Position numbers and translations under genes: made by a program
The notes under the pieces: model-generated
What the model saw: the letters and a program-made list of their open reading frames with translations, nothing else
What the model was told of the DNA's origin: nothing
Databases searched by the model: none
Shown: piece after piece, positions 49,654-59,309 of the stretch
Numbering within the stretch: the stretch's first letter is position 1
Layout: the number at the start of each line of letters is the position of its first letter
Origin: MGBC114079 sp964531385
GTDB lineage: Bacteria; Bacillota; Clostridia; Lachnospirales; CAG-274
Reading direction: 5' to 3'
Length of the DNA: 64,000 bases
Assembly: GCA_964531385.1 (NCBI GenBank)
Contig: CAZHGC010000012.1
Coordinates: 1 to 64,000 of the forward strand

Positions 49654-52600
49654 ATGAAAACAAAAAAATTTTTATCAATTTTATTAATGTTGACAATGAT
49701 TTTTTCATCTGTTCAAACAAACATTATCTTTGCTGATGAGTATACGGACAATTTTGTTGTCGAGGTTGATCATCGGCAGTTTGAAACCATTGAAGAGGCT
49801 TTTTCCTTTGCTGAAAGGCTTTCATTTGGAGAGGAAGATGCCGAAATCAAACTTTTGCAAGATATTACTCTTGCCAATACGGAAGCGGAAAAAGAAGAGC
49901 TCATAGCAAACGGAACGCTTGTTGACGGGCAATGTTATATGCTCCCAAAATGCTCCCTAACAATCAACTTAAACGGGCATAATCTTATAAACGCAAGCGG
50001 AAATACTTTTGGTTTCTATGAAGAAACAAATTTAACTCTTAAAGACAGCGTTGGAACAGGAACAATTTCCGAACTCTATTGTTATACCGGAACGTTATCG
50101 GTTTACGGCGGAGATAAATTACACATTCAGAATGCCGGAGACGGAAACATTTCTTTCTACGGTGGTAAATTTGAACATATTTGTGTAACTGATGCGATGA
50201 TGTCAACATTTGACCCCATTGAGCTTTTGGCAGACGGTTATGCTTATTTTAACACAGACGAAACCATTCTGACTCCTAATGAATCAACATACAGTATGAG
50301 TGGTGATTTCGTTGTTGCAGAACACCCCTCTTGCTCATTCGGCGAAAACAACAAATGTGCTTGCGGAAGATACAAAACTTATTCCGTTTCAATCGTTGAC
50401 AACGGTGAAATTACGTTAACTTCCGAAAAATCAAATCAAAAAGTTAAAGCATCTTCGGCAATGGAAACAGTTACATATTCTGCAAATTCAGACTATTACT
50501 TCCCTCAGGAAAACGATTCTGTTGAGGGGTTGCCAACAACTTCATTTTTGATTAATGCAAAAATCAACGACATAACTTGTGTTTTAGGAACCAACAACGG
50601 ATTGGTTCCGGCAGAAGATGTTTTAGAATCGATTTCTAAATTTGGAATAACCGTTAAAAGCCAAAATCACAACACAATTACAATTAGCGGAACTCCAACA
50701 AAAGACGTTACAATTTCTTTGCCAAAACCAACCAAAAAGCTTGACCCTTTGCAGGCTCCAAGTGCCGATTTATTCACTGTTAAAAACATTAGCGAAAGCG
50801 GTGAAACCAACGGAGCAATCAATGGTGTGAAAAGCACTATGGAATATAAAATTGGCGAAAGTGGCGACATTACAGCAATTGAAAGCGGAACAACAAGCCT
50901 TGAAAATCTCGGCGAAGGAACTTATTACTTCCGCTATAAAGGCGAATATTACAGAAATTGTAGCGATTGGACCGCAGTCTCTCTTGGAATTTGTGAACAT
51001 ACCGAATTTGATTCATCTTCTAAATGTACACAATGTGGAAAACAGGCACAAGTTTTAATTCAAAACGGAGAATCACAAACCTACAGTGCTAATTTTGAAA
51101 CTGCTTTGAAAAATGCTTCAAATAACCAAACACTTAAACTTTGTGATAATGCTACAATCAGTGGTTCAGTTACTGAATATCTGCTTCTTCCAAATAGCAC
51201 TTTTTCCATCGATTTGAATGGCAAAACAATTACTTCAGCCAAAATTATTGCTATTCAAAATGGTACAAATTTGTCAATTTCAGACTCAGCAGGCAACGGA
51301 AAAGTTGACGGCAAAATTTGTATTGGCGGAGGTTCTAAGCTTAAAATTTCCGGTGGAACTTTTAGTTCTATTTATAATAGCTTCAACTCAAATTTCGCTT
51401 CGCAAGATATATTGGCTGACGGCATACTTTTTAAAGATGAAAACGAAAAAATTATTAAAGTAACCGAATTTGCTTCGAATTTTACAAATGTTACAGCTGT
51501 TCCTCATACTTGCCGGCTTGACGAAAACGGAGTTTGTTCAGAATGTGGAACAGAAAAAGATTGTTTGATTACAGCAGAAAATGGAGATACATATTTTGGC
51601 TCCAATTTCAAATCTGATTTTGAAAATGCACCTGTAGGCTCAACAGTTAAACTTTTAAAAAATATTACGCTTAAATCCGATGACCATGATTCCAGTAGCT
51701 CTTACTACTATTTGCCGAATAAAAAAGTTACTCTCGATTTGAACGGAAAAACGCTTTCTTTATATTTTTCAGACGTCAGCTTAAATATCAATTCGGATTT
51801 AACAATTACAGACAGCGTTGGAACTGGCTGTATCAGTCCCCAAAATTCTGATTCATACATTAATTGCAATTTGAGCAACGGAAAGTTAACTGTTTACGGT
51901 GGAAAGTTGTATATAGCTAATGTTAATAACAACAACGTTACGTTTTATGGCGGTACAATTTCAATTTTAGCAAGGACTGAGTCCAACAAATTTAATCCTC
52001 TTAATTTGTTGGCAGACGGAAAAGCTTATTTTGACAGCGACGGAAAACTTTTGAAAGTTTCAAATTCAGAAATTATGGAACTTTCAGATGTAAATGTTAA
52101 AAACCACACCTGTTCTCCAAATGAAAGTGGCGAATGTGATTGCGGAAGAAAAATAACCGCTTCAATTACAAAACCAAACGGAGAGCTTGTTTACAACTTT
52201 GAAACTTTAACAAACGGCAGTTTTGAAAATATTTTAAAAAATGCTGAAGATGGCTCAACAATTAAACTTTATTCGGGATTTAACCCCGATGGTTCAAGTT
52301 ATATAAACCTACCGTCTAAAAAATTAACTATTGATTTTAATGGGAACACAACTAACTATGCTAATACGCTCTACATTTTCGGCGGTGCGGATTATATAAT
52401 TAAAGATTCTGTCGGAACGGCAAATATTTCCCCGTTAAATATTACCGGTGGAAAGTGTGCCGTTTATGGCGGAAACGTATATATTGAGAAAATTGCCAAA
52501 GAAGAAAACGTCACGTTCTATGGCGGTACAATTACATTCACGTTATCAGATTCTGAAGAGTTCAACCCGCTTAGTTTGTTGGCAGACGGAAAAGCTTATT

Positions 52601-55600
52601 TTGACAGCGACAGAAACCTTTTGAAACTTCCAAGCTCGGTTAATCAGGACTCGGAAATTGACCTTTCAAATTTAACCGTTGCAGATCATACCTGTGGTTT
52701 TGATGAAAACGGCGAATGCAATTGCGGAAGATATTTAACTTACACAGTTAAAGTTATTGGCGGAACAGGAATGAGCCTTTCATCAGCTTCGTCAACCCAA
52801 ACTGTTAAAAGAGGCGATTCAACAGAAAAAATTAACTACACTCCTAACAACGACTATTATTTCTCTCTTTCATCGGATAATATCGAGAGCTATCCTCAAA
52901 ATGCGTTGTTGTCAGGCATTACTGTTGACGGCAAATCGGAAAAATACTCTATAATATCCAATAAAAGTAACAATATCGATTATGATAAAATTGAGTTTAG
53001 CGGAATTAAAATTGAGTGTTCCCACAATGATATTAAGATTTATGGAACTCCAACGGAAGACATTACAATTACTTTGCCAAACGCAACGGAAAGACAAAAA
53101 ATTTCCGCTCCAGACAAAGATTTTATAGTTGTCGAAAATGCAAGTAGAAGAGACAGCTCTGACGGAGATATAATTATATTTGATGTTGAAAATAAAATTG
53201 TGCAATATTCAAAAAAACAAAATCCGGAAAGCAATGATATTAAAACAAGGCATTGTTTGAGATATGAAGAAACCATTTCCGGACTTTCTCCGGGAACATA
53301 TTACATTCGTTTTGCAACAGAAGAATATTATCAAAAAAACAGCGATTGGATTACGTTTGAAATTCCTGTTTGTGAACATCAAAAATTTGATAATGAAACA
53401 AACTGTTGTACTTCTTGCGGAGAAAAAGCAACCGTTTTTGTAAATTCAAAAGACGGAACTAAAAAACCTTACGTTGAATTGCAAGATGCACTTAAAAACA
53501 TTGAAGACGAAGATATTATTCAGGTTTATTCAAACAACACAATTTTTACAGAGCAAACAGAATCATATACTTTCCCGAAAGGAACATATTCAATTTATAT
53601 TGAAAGTCCTTCTGTAACGCTTAATGTAATTGATTCTCAAGGCACAGAGCAAAGCTTTATTGTTGATGAGGGTTCAAATATTACAATCAAATCGGAAGAT
53701 TCTTCTGATTCGGGCTCACTTTCTTGTGTTGATGTTAAAAACGGAAGCTTAACCCTTTTTAACGTATGTGCCAAAGAACTTACTGTTGAAAACGGAGAAT
53801 TTAACCTTTTGGGCGGAACTATCGATAAATTCAAAATTAAGGGCAAAAATATCAAACTTTTTGACGGAACTATCAAAAAGTTTATGTGGGAAAACGATTT
53901 AGACTTTAATTTTGTAGATTTTCTTGCAAGCGAGAAAGCATATAAAAACACGTCCGACGAATTTATTAAATTAACTGATTTAAACGCCGAAACAATGCTT
54001 GAAACCACAGTTACAGTTTGCGAATGCCCTCACGGCTTTAATGATTCTCCCAACAATTGTATATATTGCAATGTTGAAAAGAGCAAAGCTAAAAGCAAAA
54101 TAAATTGGTTTGGAGACGGAACAGCCGATACATTTACAATTACAACAGCCAATCAGCTCAAATATTTTGCAAGTCTTGTTAACGGAGAAGTTAGCGGAAA
54201 AGATGCAATCAGCTTTGAGGGAAAAACAATTGTTCTTGGAAACGACATTGACCTTGAGGGAAACAACCTTAATGAATGGAAACCAATTGGAAATGAAACC
54301 AATATGTTTAAGGGAACTTTTAACGGAAACGGCAAAAAAATAAGCGGACTTTATATTAATTCAACCAAATCTGAATTAGGCTTGTTTGGTTTTGTTGCTG
54401 CAGAAGGAAAAATTCAAAATCTTGAAGTTTCGGGAACTGTTAAGGGAAATGACCTTATTGGCGGTCTTGTTGGATATAATATGGGAAAAATATCAAACTG
54501 TTATAACGCAGGAACCGTTACCGGAAATGACTATGTTGGCGGTCTTGTTGGAGCTAATATAGGAGAAATATCAAACTGTTATAACACAGGAACTGTTACC
54601 GGAAATGACTATGTTGGCGGTCTCATTGGATATAATAATGAGAAAAAAATTTCAGACTGTTATAACTCCGGAATGATTGAAGGAAATAACTATGTTGGCG
54701 GTCTCATTGGAATTAATACAGGAGAAATTTCAAACTGTTATAACATGGGAACCGTTACCGGACACTTTAACGAAATCAACGCTGCCGCCGGTATTGGTGG
54801 TCTTATTGGAGCTAATTTAGGAGAAATTTCAAACTGTTACAACGCAGGAAATGTTAACGGAAAGACCTATGTTGGCGGTCTTGTTGGAACTTTTCAGAGT
54901 GGCTCGGCTTCAAATTGTTATAACACAGGAAACGTTACAGGAACTATGTGTGTTGGTGGTCTTATTGCATATAATTACATAAAAGTTTCAAATTGTTACA
55001 ACACAGGAAACGTTACAGGAACTAACTTTGTTGGCGGTCTTCTTGGACATCTTACTGAAAGTGGCTCGGCTTCAAATTGTTACAGCACAGGAACTGTTAG
55101 CAGAAACAGCAGCGAGGGTGACGTTGGCGGATTTATCGGAGCTACAATTTTTGATTCAACAATAATAACTAATTGTTACTATCTTAAAGGTTGTCAAGGC
55201 GAAGGAACCGAGTTTAACATTTTTTCCGGAACTGAAAAGAGCAAAGAAGCTTTTTCAAGCGGAGAAGTTGCAAAAGCACTTGAAAACGGTCAAGATGAAA
55301 GCGAAAGTCTTCAAGTTTGGGGACAAAATCTTTCAACAGACGAACAACCTGTTCTTACAAGCGACGGAGCTATTGCCGTTTATCAAATTGATTTTGTTTC
55401 AAAAGACAACAAAACAACAACAAAATATACAAATTCAGGCGTTTTTGAAACAATTCCAACTGTTAGCGAGCATTATTGTTGGCTTATTGACAAGAAGCCC
55501 GAAAGTAAATTTGACAAAAACACAACAGTAAGCAGAGATATTACTGTTTATGAATGTGTTGGCGAATTTGTTGTTGATGAAAGCGAACTTCAAAACGGAA

Positions 55601-55821
55601 AAATCAAAGTATTTTCACCGAAAAACGGAACATTTACAGCTATTTTTGCGGCATATAAAGACGGAAAGCTTGTGTGCTTTAAAACCGCAGATGTTGTTGT
55701 TTCGGAAGAAACCGGAAACGTTGTTAACGTTTCTGTTCCGGAGGGATTTGTAAGCACCGGAGCTGATACGGTTAAAGTTATGCTTTGGAATAGTTTTGAA
55801 GAAATGAAACCTTTGGCTTAG
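49654..55821 (+). CDS. Giant secreted repeat protein with Cys-rich knuckles and GLUG repeats
   Basis: 2055 residues, signal peptide FLSILLMLTMIFSSVQTNII then FADEYTD. It is built from repeats: five or so beta-helix-like blocks (LTINLNGHNL, LKDSVGTGTIS, VYGG, TFYGGTI, FNPLSLLADGKAYFDSD), each closed by a small Cys knuckle such as HTCGFDENGECNCGR; seven knuckles lie near residues 224, 448, 618, 817, 1011, 1241 and 1457. Residues about 1600-1846 are GLUG-type repeats (GGLVGYNMGKISNCYNAGTV). The C-terminal ~85 residues (GEFVVDESELQNGKIKVFSP to VMLWNSFEEMKPLA) resemble the N-terminal domain of the lyase at 60.5 kb. No SLH, dockerin or LPxTG seen. Probably an adhesin or polysaccharide-binding surface protein; function unknown. 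GGAGG precedes ATG 49654. Confidence 0.8.
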   Translation: MKTKKFLSILLMLTMIFSSVQTNIIFADEYTDNFVVEVDHRQFETIEEAFSFAERLSFGEEDAEIKLLQDITLANTEAEKEELIANGTLVDGQCYMLPKCSLTINLNGHNLINASGNTFGFYEETNLTLKDSVGTGTISELYCYTGTLSVYGGDKLHIQNAGDGNISFYGGKFEHICVTDAMMSTFDPIELLADGYAYFNTDETILTPNESTYSMSGDFVVAEHPSCSFGENNKCACGRYKTYSVSIVDNGEITLTSEKSNQKVKASSAMETVTYSANSDYYFPQENDSVEGLPTTSFLINAKINDITCVLGTNNGLVPAEDVLESISKFGITVKSQNHNTITISGTPTKDVTISLPKPTKKLDPLQAPSADLFTVKNISESGETNGAINGVKSTMEYKIGESGDITAIESGTTSLENLGEGTYYFRYKGEYYRNCSDWTAVSLGICEHTEFDSSSKCTQCGKQAQVLIQNGESQTYSANFETALKNASNNQTLKLCDNATISGSVTEYLLLPNSTFSIDLNGKTITSAKIIAIQNGTNLSISDSAGNGKVDGKICIGGGSKLKISGGTFSSIYNSFNSNFASQDILADGILFKDENEKIIKVTEFASNFTNVTAVPHTCRLDENGVCSECGTEKDCLITAENGDTYFGSNFKSDFENAPVGSTVKLLKNITLKSDDHDSSSSYYYLPNKKVTLDLNGKTLSLYFSDVSLNINSDLTITDSVGTGCISPQNSDSYINCNLSNGKLTVYGGKLYIANVNNNNVTFYGGTISILARTESNKFNPLNLLADGKAYFDSDGKLLKVSNSEIMELSDVNVKNHTCSPNESGECDCGRKITASITKPNGELVYNFETLTNGSFENILKNAEDGSTIKLYSGFNPDGSSYINLPSKKLTIDFNGNTTNYANTLYIFGGADYIIKDSVGTANISPLNITGGKCAVYGGNVYIEKIAKEENVTFYGGTITFTLSDSEEFNPLSLLADGKAYFDSDRNLLKLPSSVNQDSEIDLSNLTVADHTCGFDENGECNCGRYLTYTVKVIGGTGMSLSSASSTQTVKRGDSTEKINYTPNNDYYFSLSSDNIESYPQNALLSGITVDGKSEKYSIISNKSNNIDYDKIEFSGIKIECSHNDIKIYGTPTEDITITLPNATERQKISAPDKDFIVVENASRRDSSDGDIIIFDVENKIVQYSKKQNPESNDIKTRHCLRYEETISGLSPGTYYIRFATEEYYQKNSDWITFEIPVCEHQKFDNETNCCTSCGEKATVFVNSKDGTKKPYVELQDALKNIEDEDIIQVYSNNTIFTEQTESYTFPKGTYSIYIESPSVTLNVIDSQGTEQSFIVDEGSNITIKSEDSSDSGSLSCVDVKNGSLTLFNVCAKELTVENGEFNLLGGTIDKFKIKGKNIKLFDGTIKKFMWENDLDFNFVDFLASEKAYKNTSDEFIKLTDLNAETMLETTVTVCECPHGFNDSPNNCIYCNVEKSKAKSKINWFGDGTADTFTITTANQLKYFASLVNGEVSGKDAISFEGKTIVLGNDIDLEGNNLNEWKPIGNETNMFKGTFNGNGKKISGLYINSTKSELGLFGFVAAEGKIQNLEVSGTVKGNDLIGGLVGYNMGKISNCYNAGTVTGNDYVGGLVGANIGEISNCYNTGTVTGNDYVGGLIGYNNEKKISDCYNSGMIEGNNYVGGLIGINTGEISNCYNMGTVTGHFNEINAAAGIGGLIGANLGEISNCYNAGNVNGKTYVGGLVGTFQSGSASNCYNTGNVTGTMCVGGLIAYNYIKVSNCYNTGNVTGTNFVGGLLGHLTESGSASNCYSTGTVSRNSSEGDVGGFIGATIFDSTIITNCYYLKGCQGEGTEFNIFSGTEKSKEAFSSGEVAKALENGQDESESLQVWGQNLSTDEQPVLTSDGAIAVYQIDFVSKDNKTTTKYTNSGVFETIPTVSEHYCWLIDKKPESKFDKNTTVSRDITVYECVGEFVVDESELQNGKIKVFSPKNGTFTAIFAAYKDGKLVCFKTADVVVSEETGNVVNVSVPEGFVSTGADTVKVMLWNSFEEMKPLA

Positions 55822-55891
55822 GGCTTCGAATTTTGCAAAAGTTTTATCTTGAAAAAACTTGGCAATTAACTAAATAATTTGAAATTTATAA

Positions 55892-55953
55892 AAAATCGCA
55901 CAAAGTTGTTTTAAAATCTGATTTGGATTTCAAACAATTTTGTGCGATTTTTG
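55892..55953 (+). terminator. Terminator after the giant GLUG protein gene
   Basis: Long hairpin AAATCGCACAAA / TTTGTGCGATTTTT, with TTGTTT/AAACAA paired inside and a T-run. About 70 bases after the stop codon. Confidence 0.85.
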
Positions 55954-55984
55954 GGTTGTATTGATTGTGGTATTTGTTTGTGAT

Positions 55985-56990
55985 AAAAGTGTCTGAAAAA
56001 TAAACTGTGTAAATGTGTATAACGGGTTCGAAAAAGTTAATACTAAATATGAAGTTAAACAGGGCAACGCTGAGGAGCGACCCAACGCAGGCTGTAAGAT
56101 ATACGGTAAATGGCAGTGACATTTGTTACTGCTTTTTTACTTTTACCGATATCTTCTTGTGGATAAACCTTGGGAGCTTGAGGGCAGAAGGCAACAAATC
56201 TCTCTTCAAAATACACTGCAAATTGTGCGTATGCAATGCCCTAATCTCTGACAGACAAAGTCCATTTCTTCGAGATTATATAAATTTTTGTATAGAGTCA
56301 TCAGTAGGAAAAACTGCTTTTGATTTTGTAAATTTTTTTACTATTCTATGATAACCTTTCTACTGCATTTGTTGCATATGTTATTTTCATTATTTCAGCC
56401 GGATATTCAAAAAATGTTGTAAGTTCTGCTCGGTTTTTGTTCTATGATTTTTAAATATTAGGGTATTTTTTATCCCATATTTCACGAAATTTCTTCTTTT
56501 GCGTACTTAGCATCATCAAAATTAACTGCACTATAAATCTTCTTTAAGTCTGCGCATACTGCTTTTTTTATCTTTATGAGGCACAAATTTATGACTATTT
56601 CTTATCTGATGAACAATACAAAGCTGATTCTTTGTCTTTGGAAAAATTGAATTTATAACACTACAAAGACCCGTAAGGTTGTTATGACAAGCTATAAATA
56701 TGTCCGTAACTCATAAAAAATAAAAACTTGCAGATTCATTTTCTGAAAGCTATGTGCCTAATATTTCTTTTTGACCTTCTATATTTATTCCGAGAACTGA
56801 ATATACGCATTTACTAATAATTCTGTTATCTTTACGTGAATTAAACACAATTCCATCAAAGAATATAACAGGATAAATATTGTCTAAAGAACGATTTTGC
56901 CATTCATTTACTTCCGGAAGAATTTTATCCGTTATGCGTGAAATCAATCCTTGTGAGATTTCTAAATTGTTTCGCATAAAAATGTATTTT
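55985..56990 (-). pseudogene. Decayed IS256-family (Mutator) transposase and element end
   Basis: Read on the minus strand, 56990-56750 codes without a break for an internal IS256-type segment: EISQGLISRITDKILPEVNE then WQNRSLDNIYPVIFFDGIVF, GINIEGQKEILG. Beyond 56750 the homology continues only in pieces through frameshifts and stops (FIACHNNL, FPKTKNQLCIVHQIRNSHKF, TTNAVE-like, KFTKSKAVFPTDDSIQKF, VYFEERF near 56195). The first ~130 codons are missing because the CRISPR array begins at 56994. The AT-rich end near 55985-56050 is likely the element terminus. Confidence 0.8.
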
Positions 56991-56993
56991 TGC

Positions 56994-57360
56994 GTTTTAC
57001 TACCATATAAAATTACATTACTCTCAAACGAGGTTGTTATGATGAGAATCAACTATATTGTTTTACTACCATATAAAATTACATTACTCTCAAACGCGTT
57101 GAATGAGCTTCGCCGAAAACGGGGAGTTTTACTACCATATAAAATTACATTACTCTCAAACGTTAAACATCTTTGAGAAGAGGAGAAGAAAGTTTTACTA
57201 CCATATAAAATTACATTACTCTCAAACTAAGGTACCCCTTTGTGAATCTGCCTCCACGTTTTACTACCATATAAAATTACATTACTCTCAAACAATCATG
57301 CAAGAATTAGCGAGAGTGGTTTATGTTTTACTACCATATAAAATTACATTACTCTCAAAC
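56994..57360 (-). CRISPR. Type II-A CRISPR array, six 36-bp repeats and five spacers
   Basis: Plus-strand repeat begins GTTTTACTACCATATAAAAT and ends TACATTACTCTCAAAC (36 bases); in crRNA sense it begins GTTTGAGAGTAATG and ends GGTAGTAAAAC. Repeats at 56994, 57060, 57126, 57192, 57258 and 57325 look identical. Spacers are 30, 30, 30, 30 and 31 bases; the 31-base one (57294-57324) is next to the leader. The array reads in the same direction as the cas genes. The distal end has no degenerate repeat and abuts the IS256 remnant. Confidence 0.97.
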
Positions 57361-57452
57361 CTCAAATTTCAAGTTTAAATTATATCAAGGGAGAGTATTT
57401 ATGCCATTACCAACATTGTAATTAAACGGTAGCTTTAATAACTACATTTAAA
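57361..57452 (-). promoter_or_regulatory. CRISPR leader with leader-anchoring sequence
   Basis: Directly before the first repeat (minus strand) the sequence is ATTTGAG (57367-57361). This is the leader-anchoring sequence known to direct spacer integration in type II-A systems. The leader is 92 bases, between csn2 and the array, and fixes the array orientation. Confidence 0.85.
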
Positions 57453-58130
57453 TTATACATCTTTTAAGCAAATTTGGCAATAATCTTTATCAATAATGTA
57501 AATTTGACCGAAACCATCTATTTTTTCGGGCAATTTATTTTCAATAAATAAAATATTTATTTTTTGATAATTGACAAATTCTAAAATTTTATCAATTTCA
57601 TATTCGTTGAAATAAGACATAGCATTTACAAAAACAAATAGTTTAATTTTAAGAAGTTCTGCGTTTATTTTTAAATAATCGATTAGTCGTTCAAGTATAT
57701 TAACTTCATCATCTTTAAATTTAAAGTTTAAAAATTTAATTAATGTTCCTGTATCTATATCATTAGTATAATTTATAGTATAATCGATATTCAAACAAAT
57801 TTGTTCTGATAAAGTTTCAAGTTTGCAACATAATTCGTTACATTCCAAAAATAATTCAGAATTTAATATTTCGTTTTTGATAATTTCATTTAATTTTGTC
57901 AATATTTTGCGTTCATTTAAATCTATGCCAAAAAAATCAATTATATATGCTAAGTTTTTGTCAATTTGTAATAATTCGTTATTATCAGATAAAACAAATC
58001 GCCCCTCGTCTCCTAATCTGAAATTTTGGATAAATTCTCTTAACAAGCAAGGGTTTTCAACAATTAAAAGCCCTTGCTTGTTTTCTTTAAATTCAAACCT
58101 AAATTCAAAATCTTTATGAACTAATCTCAT
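57453..58130 (-). CDS. csn2: Csn2, type II-A adaptation protein
   Basis: 225 residues, the marker gene of subtype II-A; forms a ring-shaped tetramer on DNA ends and is needed for spacer acquisition. Family features: N-terminal MRLVHKDFEFRFEFKENKQG, LLIVENPCLLREFIQNF, the GDEGRFVLSDNNELLQIDKN segment (family E..FSE....L...K), LFVFVNAMSYFNEYEID (P-loop-like FVN..SYF) and ILFIENKLPEK. It overlaps the cas2 stop by 4 bases, so translation is coupled. It appears intact. Confidence 0.92.
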   Translation of the reverse strand: MRLVHKDFEFRFEFKENKQGLLIVENPCLLREFIQNFRLGDEGRFVLSDNNELLQIDKNLAYIIDFFGIDLNERKILTKLNEIIKNEILNSELFLECNELCCKLETLSEQICLNIDYTINYTNDIDTGTLIKFLNFKFKDDEVNILERLIDYLKINAELLKIKLFVFVNAMSYFNEYEIDKILEFVNYQKINILFIENKLPEKIDGFGQIYIIDKDYCQICLKDV

Positions 58131-58447
58131 AGAATAACCAACCTATCATCTGTATCCAATACTTTGGATTTAAATTCGCCTGTTATAATTTCCATTTTTG
58201 AAAATTGCTTTTCTGTTAAAATTAATATTTGCACCAATCCTTCGGGAGGTTTATTTTTTTTAATATTTTTTATTATAGCATCTGAAATTGTTTGGTTTAA
58301 AGCTAATTTGCAGTAAACAGATTCTTGAAGCATTAAAAAGCCTGATTTTATTAAGTACTTTCTAAATTTGGTATAATTTTTGCGATTTTCAGATGTTATT
58401 GTTGGTAAATCAAAAAACACCATTATTCTCATATATCTATAACTCAT
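58127..58447 (-). CDS. cas2: Cas2
   Basis: 106 residues. Structural partner of Cas1 in the integrase complex. MSYRYMRIMVFFDLPTITSE is the type II-A Cas2 start, with the conserved Asp after FF; GFLMLQESVYCKLALN and EGLVQILILTEKQFSKMEII follow. The start overlaps the end of cas1 by 11 bases and its end overlaps csn2. Complete length. Confidence 0.95.
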   Translation of the reverse strand: MSYRYMRIMVFFDLPTITSENRKNYTKFRKYLIKSGFLMLQESVYCKLALNQTISDAIIKNIKKNKPPEGLVQILILTEKQFSKMEIITGEFKSKVLDTDDRLVIL

Positions 58448-59309
58448 CTTTATAAAACCTTATTAACGAAACATCATTTTCATTTATTGCATCAAAAACA
58501 CTTTTGCAATAAATTTTAATTGCATTATTTACATAATTTGTTTTTCCGTCAATTTTAATTTCAGTGTTTAAAATATCAAGAATTAACATTTTTTCTTCAT
58601 GGTCGAATTTATCGGGCATTACGCTGTAAACTCGTTTATCAATCAGTATTCTGAAAGGCTCCATTAAATCAGAACCCAAATTAAATTGATTGAACATATT
58701 GTTGTGGAATAAGCCTATTTGGGTGATATAGCCGTTTGCAACAATTTCTCTGTTGAATGCACTTAAAATAATTCCGTAACCATAGTTAAGTGCAGCATTT
58801 ATTGGCATATCTTCTGTTCTTGTGAAATTTGTTCCAAACAGAGCATTAAAATAAACTTTTGCGGCTAAGCCTTCTCTGTTTGTTAAATCTCCAAGCTGAA
58901 TTTGTTTCAAATAGTGCTCTAATAAATTAAATTCATCTTTATTTATTTTTTTCAAAAAGTCTTTTTGTTGTCTGATTTTTTCAGAAATAATTTCTGTCCA
59001 AATTAAATTTTTAACTTCTTTTGTCCAATTTATTTGTTGTCTGATTTTGGCACTTGTGTCATGGCAACCGTAATATGATACTAATTCCGAACTTGGATTT
59101 CGCTTTTCATCGCAAAAGATTACTTTGATTTTTCTTTTTGTTAATTCACTTAGTAGTGCAACTGTTAATGATACGGTCGTTGTTTCAATTAATAAAACAG
59201 AAATTTCACTTAAATGTATTTTGGTTATATCATTTTGCCGCACTACTAAATAATCTAACTTGTAATCCAATTTTGCACTGTTGGAAATCACTACAATTCG
59301 CCAACTCAT
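58437..59309 (-). CDS. cas1: Cas1 integrase, type II-A
   Basis: 290 residues, the spacer integrase. Seen: MSWRIVVISNSAKLDYKLDY, VLLIETTTVSLTVALLSELT, VIFCDEKRNPSSELVSYYGC, LTNREGLAAKVYFNALFG (first active-site Glu), GLFHNNMFNQFNLGSDLMEP (active-site His and second Glu). All three metal ligands are present and the length is normal. It overlaps the cas9 remnant in ATGA, so the original operon order cas9-cas1-cas2-csn2 is preserved. Confidence 0.96.
   Translation of the reverse strand: MSWRIVVISNSAKLDYKLDYLVVRQNDITKIHLSEISVLLIETTTVSLTVALLSELTKRKIKVIFCDEKRNPSSELVSYYGCHDTSAKIRQQINWTKEVKNLIWTEIISEKIRQQKDFLKKINKDEFNLLEHYLKQIQLGDLTNREGLAAKVYFNALFGTNFTRTEDMPINAALNYGYGIILSAFNREIVANGYITQIGLFHNNMFNQFNLGSDLMEPFRILIDKRVYSVMPDKFDHEEKMLILDILNTEIKIDGKTNYVNNAIKIYCKSVFDAINENDVSLIRFYKDEL

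Noticed and set aside
49654..55821. A pectate lyase call for the giant repeat protein
   Set aside because: Beta-helix-like repeats are present but no catalytic motif of a lyase or esterase family was found.
56013..56351. Plus-strand frame of 112 residues near the IS256 remnant
   Set aside because: It is the antisense of the decayed transposase 3' part; no binding site or recognisable domain.
57103..57378. Open frame with repeated YYHIKLHYSQT
   Set aside because: It is the CRISPR array read as protein.
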